64,000 nt of DNA from Leptobrachium leishanense (GCA_009667805.1 RXON01001540.1:62001-126000), one strand, 5' to 3'; shown: positions 1 through 11,290, numbered from the stretch's first letter. Numbers and translations: made by a program. Notes: generated by a model not told the origin, from the letters alone.

Positions 1-813
1 GAAATGGGAACAATATTGCTGCATTAACGAACCAAAAAAACGAAAAAAAAAATATTTTTTTTTTATAATTTTTTTTTAAAATATATTTTTATTTTTATTT
101 TTAATTTTTATTTTTTTAAAAAAAACTTTTTTCACAGTAGTGTTTGGTATCGTTGGAACGGCCATGCTCTGGCCGATCCAACCATACCAAACTTTAACCC
201 CTAGCTGCCACGGATTGGGAGATAGGGAGTTCATTGGAACTCCCTATCTCCACCGTTGGTGGCAGTTAGGGGTTAACTCTAGGACTGGCGTCATCGTGCT
301 ATGCACGATGATGCCAGTCCTCAGGGGGAGTTCCCGGAGGCTTGGCCGACATCCAAGATGTCGGCAAGCTCCGGGAAAGGATCACGAACCGGCGCTTTTC
401 AGCGCCGATTCGCGATCCAGCTCCCCAGGGGTTAATGCCATGTACCATTTGGAAGGGCAGGCTGTGCCCTTCCAAATGGTGCCTGGGTTAACCCCCGCAA
501 CGCCGCCGATCGGGAGGGAGAGAGGTCCGAAGGACCTCCCCCCCTCCCTTTCAGGCGCCTCCTCCGCACATGCGGGGGGGGGGCGCCTGAATTAGGTGTC
601 ATCGCGCTGTCGCAATGACACCTAATTTCATTGGCGGCGGTTCCGGATGCTGGGCTGACATCAAGGATGTCAGCCCGCACCGGGGGGGCCAGCGATCGGC
701 CGGAACCCGGCCGAACGCTGGCCCCAAAGGGAGGACGCGCTCAGCGCGTCCTCCGCACAGCAGGAGCCATGTGGAGGACGCTCTGAGCGCGTCCTCCGCA
801 TGGAAGTGGTTAA
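1..813 (-). mobile_element. piggyBac-like non-autonomous element, copy 1 (cut by window start)
   Basis: The copy ends at a TTAA (810-813) and matches, inverted, the complete element at 42587-43738, which has TTAA on both sides and short CCCTTTC-type terminal inverted repeats. TTAA target sites with CCC termini are characteristic of piggyBac-type transposons. No transposase is present. Between about 142 and 800 the sequence is a chain of about a dozen consecutive hairpins, for example 142-192, 198-272, 281-321, 331-376, 379-418, 442-482, 591-626 and 649-685. The first 130 bases are A/T homopolymers. The outer end is degenerate here. Confidence 0.65.
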
Positions 814-849
814 AAGAACTAAACTGGCCGTCACTGGAATCTAGATGCA

Positions 850-1117
850 CCCTTCAACTTTCCAACCTGGTGTTTAAGAGGTTTTCTGGGAAGCTACCAT
901 CCTACCTGAATAGGCTGCTTCCCCCAGCAGTTTCCTCATCCTAGAACCTACGATCCAGGACCTGAACCTTACTTGCAATACCACAATACAAAAAGAAAGT
1001 GGCTCGATCCTCATTTTCCTACAGTGCACCACAATTATGGAATAACCTCCCAGACGCCATCAAATCTTCCCCCAGTCTAAAGTCCCTTAAGAGCCCCCTA
1101 TTTACATACCTCAATAC
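850..1117 (+). pseudogene. C-terminal remnant of a CR1/L2-type LINE ORF2
   Basis: In the + strand reading, with at least one stop near 942, this stretch reads like the extreme C terminus of a non-LTR reverse-transcriptase polyprotein: a LPSYLNRLL segment, then SYSAPQLWNNLPDAIKSS and a SLKSLKSPLFTYL segment. The pattern APxLWNxLPxxI followed by a K/L-rich helix is typical of L2/CR1/Rex ORF2 tails. Catalytic domains are absent, so this is a 5'-truncated dead copy. Its 3' UTR resumes at 3245 after a minisatellite. Confidence 0.6.
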
Positions 1118-3244
1118 GAAATGCACCTGTAAACATGTAACATAGTGACTATATACAGAATGCGTCTGTAAACATGTAACATAGTGACTATATACAGAAT
1201 GCACCTGTAAACATGTAACAGTGACTATATACAGAATGCTCCTGTAAACATGTAACACAGTGACTATATACAGAATGCACCTGTAAACATGTAACATAGT
1301 GACTATATACAGAATGCTCCTGTAAACATGTAACACAGTGACTATATACAGAATGCACCTGTAAACATGTAACACAGTGACAATATACAGAATGCACCTG
1401 TAAACATGTAACACAGTGACAATATACAGAATGCACCTGTAAACATGTAACACAGTGACTATATACAGAATGCGTCTGTAAACATGTAACATAGTGACTA
1501 TATACAGAATGCACCTGTAAACATGTAACACAGTGACTATATACAGAATGCGCCTGTAAACATGTAACATAGTGACTATATACAGAATGCACCTGTAAAC
1601 ATGTAACATAGTGACTATATACAGAACGCACCTTTAAACATGTAACATAGTGACTATATACAGAATGCTCCTGTAAACATGTAACACAGTGACTATATAC
1701 AGAATGCACCTGTAAACATGTAACACAGTGACTATATACAGAATGCACCTGTAAACATGTAACACAGTGACTATATACAGAATCCGCCTGTAAACATGTA
1801 ACATAGTGACTATATACAGAATGCACCTGTAAACATGTAACAGTGACTATATACAGAATGCACCTGTAAACATGTAACATAGTGACTATATACAGAATGC
1901 ACCTGTAAACATGTAACATAGTGACTATATACAGAATGCACCTGTAAACATGTAACATAGTGACTATATTACAGAATGCTCCTGTAAACATGTAACACAG
2001 TGACTATATACAGAATGCACCTGTAAACATGTAACACAGTGACAATATACAGAATGCACCTGTAAACATGTAACACAGTGACAATATACAGAATGCACCT
2101 GTAAACATGTAACACAGTGACTATATACAGAATGCGTCTGTAAACATGTAACATAGTGACTATATACAGAATGCACCTGTAAACATGTATCATAGTGACT
2201 ATATACAGAATGCACCTGTAAACATGTATCATAGTGACTATATACAGAATGCACCTGTAAACATGTAACAGTGGACTATATACAGAATGCTCATGTAAAC
2301 ATGTAACACAGTGACTATATACAGAATGCACCTGTAAACATGTAACAGTGACTATATACAGAATGCACCTGTAAACATGTAACACAGTGACTATTAAACG
2401 AATGCGCCTGTAAACATGTAACATAGTGACTATATACAGAATGCACCTGTAAACATGTAACATAGTGACTACTATATACAGAACGCACCTTTAAACATGT
2501 AACATAGTGACTATATACAGAATGCTCCTGTAAACATGTAACACAGTGACTATATACAGAATGCACCTGTAAACATGTAACACAGTGACTATATACAGAA
2601 TCCGCCTGTAAACATGTAACATAGTGACTATATACAGAATGCACCTGTAAACATGTAACAGTGACTATATACAGAATGCACCTGTAAACATGTAACATAG
2701 TGACTATATACAGAATGCACCTGTAAACATGTAACATAGTGACTATATACAGAATGCACCTGTAAACATGTAACATAGTGACTATATACAGAATGCACCT
2801 GTAAACATGTAACATAGTGACTATATACAGAATGCACCTGTAAACATGTAACATAGTGACTATATACAGAATGCACCTGTAAACATGTAACAGTGACTAT
2901 ATACAGAATGCACCTGTAAACATGTAACATAGTGACTATATACAGAATGCACCTGTAAACATGTAACATAGTGACTATATACAGAATGCACCTGTAAACA
3001 TGTAACATAGTGACTATATACAGAATGCACCTGTAAACATGTAACACAGTGACTATATACAGAATGCACCTGTAAACATGTAACATAGTGACTATATACA
3101 GAATGCACCTGTAAACATGTAACACAGTGACTATATACAGAATGCACCTTTAAACATGTAACATAGTGACTATATACAGAATGCACCTGTAAACATGTAA
3201 CACAGTGACTATATACAGAATGCACCTTTAAACATGTAACATAG
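1118..3244. repeat. 39-bp minisatellite, about 55 copies
   Basis: The tandem unit is ATAGTGACTATATACAGAAT followed by GCACCTGTAAACATGTAAC (39 bp), with 37-bp variants and CATAG/CACAG, GCACC/GCTCC/GCGTC and CAATATAC substitutions. Because 39 is a multiple of 3 the array is open in several frames; the predicted 13-residue repeats are a by-product. It lies inside a LINE 3' end: ORF2 remnant on the left, LINE tail on the right. Confidence 0.95.
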
Positions 3245-3418
3245 TGAATATATTTCCAGTTAATCTGTATATTTGCAGAATTGTTTTTAATATTTTGAAT
3301 TTTATTACTTTGTATTTCTGTAACCATTCAATGCTCTTGAACCCAGGACATACTTGAAAACGAGAGAAATCTCAATGTATCCTTCCTGGTAAAATACTTT
3401 ATAAATAAATGGCGTTAT
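3245..3418 (+). mobile_element. 3' end of the CR1/L2-type LINE
   Basis: This is the LINE 3' UTR, ending in CTTCCTGGTAAAATACTTTA followed by the short terminal repeat TAAATAAATG. The same sequence occurs inverted at about 10188-10350, so it is a dispersed family. Together with 850-1117 it forms one truncated LINE copy whose 3' UTR has been expanded by the 39-bp array. Confidence 0.65.
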
Positions 3419-3621
3419 GCAATGCTCCTTTTCACTGATTTTGATTGTTACAGCACAAATCCGTCACTGCTATTGGTGCTTTCTCTGTTTCAAAATTTAG
3501 ACCAGTTTTATATTGTAAGTCTATGCCGTCAGGACTGCCGTCAGAAATCTTGGGTGCCCATACAGAAACACAATGATCTGGGCCCTCTGTTCCCTCAGCT
3601 GGTCATTTAGGTAAACATATA

Positions 3622-3791
3622 CAGGGTTATTCAGAGAGCGTGAAAAGCAGGAGAATGAAAAATTCTAGGTCAAAATAGCCAAACCAGAAAAATTCTCCCT
3701 TTCATCTCACTTTCCAAATCGGTTATTTTGACCTAGAATTTTTCATTCTCCAGCCATTCTCCTGCTTTTCACCGCTCTCTGAATAACCCTG
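3622..3791. mobile_element. Foldback mariner-like MITE, CAGGGTTATTCA family, 170 bp
   Basis: A nearly perfect 170-bp hairpin starts CAGGGTTATTCAGAGAGC and ends with its complement, flanked by TA on both sides (3620-3621, 3792-3793). The inner arms share ATTCTAGGTCAAAATAGCC. A TA duplication and a CAGGG terminus suggest Tc1/mariner mobilisation. There is no coding capacity. Confidence 0.75.
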
Positions 3792-4094
3792 TAAGTAAAA
3801 AACAAACCTTTTGCCTTCCCTTCTACTTACTTTGATTTAAAGGAAGTGGGATAAACCCCTGGTGGTCCAGCAAGAGTCTGCGCCCCTATCTGGCACAGAC
3901 TATACTAATCGCTCCCTCATTGAGTCACAGTGCTTTTACCAGCCCCAGATGTCGGGACTCATTGAGATATTTGTTGGTATCTTGGTGGGCCAGTCCTGGG
4001 CAGCATGGACAAACTGCACATGTGTTTGTTTATCCATTAGTAAAATCAGGGGTCAAGTCCTAAAAAAATAAGTGTGGGAACTCACCAACATTTA

Positions 4095-4521
4095 GGCTAA
4101 GGTCAGACGAAAGCATTTTTAACGTGCGTTTAACCGCACTAAATCACGGCCGTGCTAGCAGAAAATGACGTCCAATGCCGGGTAACGTACGAAGAACGGC
4201 TGCACGAAAGGTCGTCCGTGCAACGCAAGTGGCAAACGAACGCATTTTTTCTAGAACGTCAAACCGCTAGTACTGACGTACAGAGTGCGCTGCGTCCGCA
4301 TAGCGGCGTGTGTGCGTGATTAGGAGACGTCAGACGCTGCACACGTCCGGCCAACATAACGTCCAGACACAGAAAGGGTTTTATTGATGATCCGTACAAA
4401 ATCACGGACGAAAATGCGCATCGTATGACCGCTATTGCGTATTCCGTGAAAAAATACGTCCATTCGTTCGAACGCACTTTTTCACGGACAACGCGAAAAA
4501 TGCTTTCGTCTGACCCTAGCC
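4095..4521. mobile_element. Harbinger MITE, family 1
   Basis: The terminal inverted repeats GGCTAAGGTCAGACGAAAGC and complement are flanked by TTA on both sides (4092-4094, 4522-4524), the 3-bp target site of PIF/Harbinger. Its interior resembles the left end of the coding Harbinger element at 34044, so it is probably an internally deleted derivative. Confidence 0.8.
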
Positions 4522-4557
4522 TTAATCTTTACGTTCTGGTCTGAAAGATCACTGTGA

Positions 4558-5005
4558 GGCTGGGGTCAGACGAGCGTGATTTCTACGGACTGTACGTCCG
4601 TGCAGTACGGACATCGTCAGTACGGATGACGCAGTAGTGGTCACACAGTCCGTTTTTTCACTGAAGTTATTTTTGACGGATGTAGGAGGGAAAAATAAAT
4701 TACAATGAAAAAACATTCTGTCCGTCAAAAATGCTGGACGTATAAATGCAGTCCGTCTGACCTCGTTCCATCACTCACACACAAAGCTATGCAGACGTTG
4801 TGGACGCGGCGCACTCCGCACGTCCGTTCTAGCAGTATTACATTCTTGCCTAACCTGCGTCCGTTTGCAGCGTCCGTCATGCGTCCGCAGTTCAGTGCGG
4901 ACGTACTTCATGTGTCAGGCTCCAATGGACTTTCTTTCATGCTATCACGGACGTACTTTTAGGCGCAATCACGGACGTGAACACTACGCTCGTCTGACCC
5001 TAGCC
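4558..5005. mobile_element. Harbinger MITE, family 2
   Basis: Termini GGCTGGGGTCAGACGAGC and complement are flanked by TGA on both sides (4555-4557, 5006-5008). The body is rich in ACGTCCG/CGGACGT words that form a loose palindrome. Its right two thirds recur at 9673-10011 in a composite element. Confidence 0.75.
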
Positions 5006-5202
5006 TGAGTCACAGCAACTGCAGCGCTTCTTTATGCATGAGAATGCCATTTTCATTGGCAAACACTGAGAAATTGTCATTTCCATGCCTTCCCAATGTA
5101 CTTAAATCCATGAAAAATCCTTAAATACAGACAGCTGTATAAAATTGTGTCTATATAAAAAGGTATTGCAGCTTCCCAGTATATGATCCAAAACGGAACT
5201 AA

Positions 5203-6098
5203 CAGGGTTATCCAAAGAGATCCGAATTGCTTGAGAAAGGTAACCGAACGCTGAAAATCAGCATCCGTTACCTTTCCTGGCCATTCGGCTATCCAGAGAG
5301 CAGGCAGTTCACCAAATCCTGGCGAATCGCCTGAACATACGGTGCCTGTTCGGTGCCTGTTCGAGGGCAGTGAAATCCCCATGAAAAAGCAATGCTTCGG
5401 CTATTCAGAGAACACAACCAGCAGTGAAAGGTTCCCCTAATGCCCTGCCATTCGGTGGTTTCATTCGACAGTTTATTTCAGGAGAATCCCATAGACTTCA
5501 ATGTTAAAAATATTCCCGTTTTAATTCAATATCTAATAAACCGTTCATTATAAAATTCTGCAGCAAAAAGTCTCTTTATTTATAGATTTTTTAGGATACT
5601 TTAAGCATTTTTCAGATTTTTTTTTTTTTAAAAAGTCCGATTTTTTTTTTTTCTTTTTTTCAGTTTGCTTATTTTTTTTGTAACAGCCCTCTTTATTATC
5701 ATTCCCTGGACCTCCTGTGAAAATTTCAGACATTTTCGCTCAGTAGTTTCTTTGCAAACAGCATTTCATTTTCCCAGATTCATACAAATGGTTTTTTCTA
5801 ATTTATTCACTGCCTCCTCTACGTCACAGCTGCTTCGGCTCTGTGTGATTCGGCTCCTGTTCGGCTCCTGTTCGGCTTTTTCGAAGGTTAATCCAGATGT
5901 TTTTGCTTGTTTTCAGCGTGCATTCGGTTAGTTTTCGTCAGGTTTTCGGCAGCTTTTCCCTGCAATTCGGGGACCCTGTGGTGTTTGCTGAATACACCGC
6001 AGGGTCACCGAAATGTAATCGGCAAAAGGAACCGAATTGAAGAGAACGAAAAGTCACCGAACGTGCGGTGACTTTTCGAATCTCTTTGGATAACCCTG
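5203..6098. mobile_element. Mariner-like MITE, long form (about 0.9 kb)
   Basis: It starts CAGGGTTATCCAAAGAGATC and ends with the matching complement followed by TA. The interior holds an AT-rich core module (about 5485-5610) that recurs at 27800-27935 and 36580-36712. No transposase is visible. Related copies: 17797-18519, 27340-28202 and a partial one at 61801. Confidence 0.7.
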
Positions 6099-6173
6099 TA
6101 AGTTCCTCCTGCTAAAATAGTGAGGGAACTGCGTTCCTTAAGGTTCCTACAGGACTTGACCCCTGAGTAAAAT

Positions 6174-6475
6174 ATCGCTGGAATGAAAGATTCTGAGCTC
6201 TAGATGGCGTCACCTGTCTCATACGATTTCCAAATGGGTCTGCATTATCAGCATACAGGCAGAAATGGCCTTGGTGTCAGATGCAATAAGCAATAATAAA
6301 ATGGTGAGATCTCCTGCTTATAGGGGTTTGTGGTGATCAGAAAGAGATTATTAGATCACTGAAGCAGATGCGAATAAAATGGAAGAATCTCAGAATGGTT
6401 TGACCCGATAAAGAAGGGGCGAGTGTGCTTTGTCTCTGTCGTTCGGTCGATAGATACTAGCTAGAAAGACATAAA
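6174..6475. other. No recognised feature
   Basis: Non-repetitive sequence between the hAT MITE and the next foldback MITE. I see no ORF, splice signal or repeat that I can name. Confidence 0.5.
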
Positions 6476-6643
6476 CAGGGTTATTCAGAGAAAGGTGAAA
6501 CTCTGGAGAAGTGAAAATTCTAGGTCAAAATAGCCGATTTGGAAAGTGAGATAAATGGGAAAAATTTTCTGGTTTGGCTATTTTGACCTAGAATTTTCAC
6601 TTCAAATGTTCTCCAGAGTTTCACCTTTCTCTGAATAACCCTG
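6476..6643. mobile_element. Foldback mariner-like MITE, second 168-bp copy
   Basis: It has the same CAGGGTTATTCAGAGA ends and the same ATTCTAGGTCAAAATAGCC inner arms as 3622-3791, again as a hairpin over its full length. The flanking TA is degraded (AA/TT). Confidence 0.7.
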
Positions 6644-7036
6644 TTGGTTTGCAGTGAACCTTGAACGTTCTCCTCCGAATCAAACCACAAGAAAGAGGAA
6701 GAAAATAAGTTGTAAAACCACATGGAAGTGATACAACAGTTTTGTTGTTGTTGTTACCAACACACTTCGAAAGAGACTTTCAATATAACACAGAGAATTC
6801 TGGGGAATCGAAGAATGAATTTACAAACCTCTAGGAGTCATTTCATAGAGACAAGCAGCAGTGTATCTTTGCTCCCGATACGTATAAAGTCCTCAGGGAA
6901 TGAATTTAAGATATTGTGGTAATTAATTAACCCTTAGTGCTGGGTGCCTTTTATCAGCATGGAAAAGAGGATGTTTGGGTTTCACAAGGAGTAGAAGGGG
7001 AGAATTAAAGGGATACTACCACTTACATAAGGTTAC
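6644..7036. other. No recognised feature
   Basis: AT-rich sequence with only short frames and no recognisable protein, RNA or repeat. Confidence 0.4.
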
Positions 7037-7225
7037 TTGTGGAGGAGGGAATGTATAGATAAGGCAGCAGGAGGTCTATTGTTCTCTAAGCTACTCGAGA
7101 TAAGAGATGGCAGCTGAATGAGATAAGACAGGGAGCTTAAAGTACTTAAAATCTACCCCGTGTTGATGTCCTTTGAATACATCCCACGCAATACAATGAT
7201 GTGAGTCGGTGAGGAGCAAATGATG
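7037..7225 (+). repeat. Left arm of a 190-bp inverted repeat
   Basis: This segment is repeated in inverted orientation at about 8715-8885, sharing ATGTCCTTTGAATACATCCC, ACAATGATG and a GTTGAATGAGA-type block. The two arms enclose the solo LTR at 7253-8016 and a short tandem array. They may be two copies of one interspersed element or the arms of a single foldback element. Confidence 0.6.
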
Positions 7226-7252
7226 GAAAGATACTGTGTGGGGGGAGTTTAC

Positions 7253-8016
7253 TGTCATGCCTCAGCCCTGGGAACCTGCTATGACCAGTCTGGCTTTTCA
7301 TTCTCTGCCTGTCTGTATCACTCAAGGGTTAATTCCTGCTCTGATCTGGTGCTCTGATCCTGGTGTGTGGTGTGCATAAAACCTGGACACACCCTTCTCT
7401 CAGTGCTCTCTCATTTTGTGTTCCCTGCCCTTTACTTGTGAGGAGATGTGAGCCGCCTCTCCCTGAGTCTGTATATTCCCGTCAATCCTCCTCTGTTATT
7501 GCTATTCTAAGTGTGCCTTATTCATCTGCCTGCATTACATCAAGACCTTTTGTGAAGAGCTCCTGGTTCCAGCCCTGTGGATCTTGTTAGCAGTTGACAC
7601 TGCCTAGCCCACTATCCCATGCGTATCCAGACTACACCTGTGGCTGTGTTCAAGGTACGTTTTGTGAAGAGCTCCTGGTTCAGCCCTGTGGATCTTGTCA
7701 GCAGTGGACACTGCCTAGCCCACTATCCCTGGCGTATCCAGACTACACCTGTGGCTATCTGTGTTCAAGGTACCTTTTGTGAAGAGCTCCTGGTTCCTAC
7801 TTGGGGAACACTACCTTGCCCACTATCCCTGGTACAGCAGAAGAGACTACCTTTGTGAAGAAGGACTTGTCTAAGACTGTTGCTGTGTGCTTACCTTGAG
7901 AATACACTTAATATACTTATACTGCTTTCTGTGTCTGCCTGATTTGCTCTCCCCCAGTGTCTGTGAAAATAAACATAAGGCCAACGCCATGACTCCATCC
8001 TGGCGCGAGCCTGACA
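7253..8016 (+). mobile_element. Solo LTR (764 bp) with 5-bp target duplication
   Basis: It begins TGTCATGCC and ends CCTGACA, giving TG...CA with TGTCA/TGACA ends, and is flanked by TTTAC on both sides (7248-7252, 8017-8021). A TATA-like CATAAAA lies near 7375 and an AATAAA at 7968-7973, which sets the + orientation. A 117-bp segment beginning TTTTGTGAAGAGCTCCTGG is repeated about 2.4 times between 7548 and 7800. No internal retrotransposon region remains, so it arose by LTR-LTR recombination. Confidence 0.8.
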
Positions 8017-8033
8017 TTTACAACACAAAATAT

Positions 8034-8247
8034 CACACAATGGATGCACCCAGTGTCACATATAGAGGGAATATCACACAATGGATGCACCCAGTGTCAC
8101 ATATAGAGGGAATATCACACAATGGATGCACCCAGTGACACATAGAGGGAATATCACACAGTGGATGCGGCCAGTGACACATATAGAGGGAATATCACAC
8201 AGTGGATGCGGCCAGTGACACATATATATATATATATATATATATAA
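8034..8247. repeat. 41-bp tandem array followed by (TA)n
   Basis: About five copies of a 41-bp unit starting TATCACACAATGGATGCACC, running into a pure TA tract (about 8222-8247). Confidence 0.85.
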
Positions 8248-8714
8248 GGATTTCTTAACTAAATATACAAGAGAAAAGCAAAGTACATGTAGGATATCAG
8301 CAACAAATAATAAACACAGTAAGGACATTTCATTTTTTGGTGGTACCGGCCCTTTAAATACCTGCTTTGTAATCAGGCATGGGAAAATATATGCAGGGTT
8401 AGTCTGAGAGCGCCGAAATGTCACCAACATTTCTGTGCTCTCCCATTCCCCGTACTTCCCAGGTTCGGAGACCAGTTACATTTTAACAGTTAATGGCTAA
8501 TTTAACAGAGACATAATGTAGAGATAAGGAGGGCATTTATGTTGTTCTATGAGACAGACATATTATTTAGTCCTGGTGGGATCAGAATGATATGTTCACA
8601 AAGTAGTATAAGTGAATAAAAATATTTTGTGGACCAGGAGTGTGTTGGTTGGCAAGCTTTGACCTTGGGGGGGGGAGGGAAGGGACGGCAGGGGGCAAAA
8701 AATAGAGCGAACGG
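8248..8714. other. No recognised gene
   Basis: AT-rich sequence with a G-rich patch near 8668. A short GCAGGGTTAGTCTGAGAGCG at about 8394 resembles the CAGGGTTATTCA mariner-like end, but no partner end was found. Confidence 0.4.
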
Positions 8715-8885
8715 GTTAGTCACTGACTCCCATCATTGTATTGTGTGGGATGTATTCAAAGGACATCACCAGGGGGTAGATTAGAATACTTTTGCCTGTG
8801 TTTTCTCATTCAACTGCTGTTTCTTATCTTGAGTGGCCTGATGAACAATAGCCCACTGCAGCCTTAGCTAAACATTCCCACCATC
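8715..8885 (-). repeat. Right arm of the 190-bp inverted repeat
   Basis: Reverse-complement partner of 7037-7225, sharing GGGATGTATTCAAAGGACAT and a TTATCTTGAG block. Confidence 0.6.
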
Positions 8886-9245
8886 TCATAGTATTGCTAA
8901 ATACTGTAGATTGCATAAGGCACAGAAGTAAAGAAAACCCTTTGCTAAATGTCGCTTTGTGTCAAAAATCAACAAAATGGAGACAGACTAAAAAATACTA
9001 CATTTATCTTTACAAGCAATTACTTAAAAAAAAAAAACAGAAGAAAAAAACCCAGCAGAAGGTGTAAGGTACTTTACAATTTATCCAAAATATAAATTAT
9101 TGAAATATGAACTCCATTGCTTGTCTCTCCCCCAATTGTCCTCAGGTCATCTGTCCGACCTGTATCTGACATCCTGGTTTTTCAGACCTGCCTTAAGATA
9201 CTATCACCTAAAATGAAACTTGCCAAGCTCCACCGTACCTCTAGG
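8886..9245. other. No recognised feature
   Basis: AT-rich, with a poly-A patch near 9027. No ORF or repeat identified. Confidence 0.4.
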
Positions 9246-9248
9246 TAA

Positions 9249-10011
9249 GACTGGGGTCAGACTAATGCATTTTTAACGTGCGTTTAGACGCACTTAGTCA
9301 CGGCCGAAGTAGCAGCTAGTGACGCGCAATGACGGCCAATATACGAAGTACGGTCGCTCGAAAGTCCGGCTGCGCAACGCAAGTGGAAAATGAACGCATT
9401 TTTTTGAGAACGCAGAACCGCTAGTACTGACGTACAGAGTGCGCTGCGTCCGCTAGCGGTGTGTGTGCGTGATTTGGAGACGTCAGACGCTGCTCATGTC
9501 CGGCCAACATAACGTCCAGACACCCAAAGTTTCCTTGTTTGGATCCGTAAAAAATCACGCACGAAATGCGCATCGTATGACCGTTTTAGAGCATTCCGTG
9601 AAAAAATACGGCAATGCGTTCGGACGCACATTTTGACGGTCGCTGCGAGAAATGCGTTAGTCTGACCCTAGCCTATTTTTTGACTGATGTAGCAGGGAAA
9701 ATAAATTACAATGTAAGAACATTCTGTCCGTCAAAAATGCTGGACGTATAAATTCAGTCCGTCTGACCTCGTTCCATCACTAACACACAAAGCTATGTGG
9801 ACGTTGTGGACGTGGCGCACTCTGCACGTCCGTTCTAGCAGTATTATGTTCATGCCTAACCTGCGTCCGTTTGCAGCGTCCGTCAGCCCCCGCACTTCTG
9901 TGCGCACGTACTTCGTGTGTGGGGCTCCATTTAACACAATTGTATGCTATCACGGACGTACTTATGTGCGGGCAACACGGACGTTAACACTGCGCTCGTC
10001 TGACCCCAGCC
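9249..10011. mobile_element. Composite Harbinger MITE (family 1 left part, family 2 right part)
   Basis: The outer ends are ACTGGGGTCAGACTAATGC and the complement CTCGTCTGACCCCAGCC, flanked by TAA on both sides (9246-9248, 10012-10014). Bases 9249-9673 match the family-1 MITE, including its own right terminus CTGACCCTAGCCT at about 9662. From 9673 on the sequence matches family 2 (4660-5005) without its left end. The shared TAA suggests the chimera may have inserted as one unit. Confidence 0.65.
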
Positions 10012-10187
10012 TAAGATTCCTGAAACCCCTAAAACCTGTTAAACATAGAAAGAATGTGCTACAGCTGCACACACAATACACATTACTTTGTACACATGGC
10101 GGTCTCTAATTAGTTATGACATCAGCTCCTCCATTTTTCATGAAAGCATATAAATACTCATCTGTCCTAGATAAACTTTGAATGAAT

Positions 10188-10350
10188 AGCATATATTATT
10201 TATTTATAAAGGATTTTACCAGGAAGGATACGTTGAGATTTCTCTCGTTTTCAAGTATGTCCTGGGTTCGAGAACATTGAGTGGTTACAGAAATACAAAA
10301 TAGTAAAATGCAAGATATTAACACAAAACCAAATATACAGATTAACAGAA
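10188..10350 (-). mobile_element. CR1/L2-type LINE 3' end, inverted copy
   Basis: Reverse complement of the tail at 3245-3418, including TTATAAAGGATTTTACCAGG and the block GTCCTGGGTTC. Its continuation is interrupted by the hAT-like element that starts at 10377. Confidence 0.6.
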
Positions 10351-10500
10351 AAATAAGCTGAGTCAGTGTGTCTTCTCAGTGGCGTAACTAGAAACCTTAG
10401 GGCCCAGTGCAAGAATGCATGAAGGGCCCCCATAACCCCTCCCCCCCAAAAAAATCTCTATTTTTACTTTTTTTACCCTGCAATATAAAAAAGATAGTAT

Positions 10501-11110
10501 TGCCCCAGCTCACATGGATATATATATATATTGCCCCCAGATCAGAGATATATATATTGCTCCAGCTCACATGGATTTATATTGCCCCAGCTCACATGGA
10601 TATATATATTGCCCCCACCTCACATGAATTTATTGCCCCAGCTCACACATGGATATATATTGCCCCCAGCTCACACATGGATTTATATTGTCCCCAGCTC
10701 ACATGGATATATTACCCCAGCTCACATGGATATATTGCCCCAGCTCACACATGGATATATTGCCCCAGCTCACACATGGATATATATTGCCCAAGCTCAC
10801 ACATGGATATATTGCCCCAGCTCACACATGGATATATTGCCCCAGCTCACACATGGATATATTGCTGACATGGATCTATTGCCCCCAGCTCACACATGGG
10901 TATATTTGCCCCCAGCTCACACATGGGTATATATTGCCCCAGTTCACATATGGGTATATTTGCCCCTCAGCTCACATGGGTATATTTGCCCCCAGCTGAC
11001 ATGGATGTATTGCCCCAGCTCATGGATGTAATTGCCTCCAGATCATGGATATATTGCCCCCCGCTCATGGATGTATTTGCCCCCAGCTCATGGATGTATT
11101 TGCCCCCCAG
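10501..11110 (-). repeat. Minisatellite of hAT-like element A (about 25 bp)
   Basis: Roughly 25 units of GCCCCAGCTCACACATGGAT followed by a variable TA run (21-29 bp). The complement is the AGCTGGGG-CAATAT-ATCCATG core seen at 13390-13740, 40384-40690 and 55402-58058. Confidence 0.9.
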
Positions 11111-11132
11111 CACTCACCTTGCTCTGCGCTGT

Positions 11133-11290
11133 TCTTCTCCCGAGCGGCCACTGGCAGCATGCAGCTTGGCCGCTCGCCGGGAACCACCTGACCAGCGCAG
11201 CCAAGTTCTCGCAAGATCTCGTGCGCTGGTCAGGTCGTTCCCATCCCACACGAGCGGCCAAGCTGCAAGCTAGCGGCCGCTCGTAGGGAG
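11133..11290. repeat. GC-rich palindrome in element A
   Basis: The outer arms are GAGCGGCCACTGGCAGC and its near complement, the inner arms are ACCTGACCAGCGCA and TGCGCTGGTCAGGT, and the centre is TTCTCGCAAGATCTCG. The same centre (TTCTCGCGAGATCGCG) is found in element B at about 13020. Confidence 0.8.

Larger units (their letters stand above)
4047..6165. mobile_element. hAT-type MITE with perfect 8-bp target duplication, containing nested MITEs
   Basis: The termini CAGGGGTCAAGTCCT and its complement are directly flanked by the identical 8-mer AGTAAAAT (4039-4046 and 6166-6173), the hallmark of hAT insertion. Nearly all of the 2.1-kb interior is later insertions: Harbinger MITEs at 4095-4521 and 4558-5005 and the mariner-like element at 5203-6098. 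The original hAT part is only a few hundred bases and has no ORF. Confidence 0.8.

Noticed and set aside
1118..3244. CRISPR-like regular repeat spacing
   Set aside because: No unique spacers between repeats and the sequence is vertebrate; it is a simple minisatellite.
1019..3327. Long minus-strand frames of 13-residue repeats
   Set aside because: They are open only because the 39-bp unit is a stop-free multiple of three; they lie in a LINE tail minisatellite.
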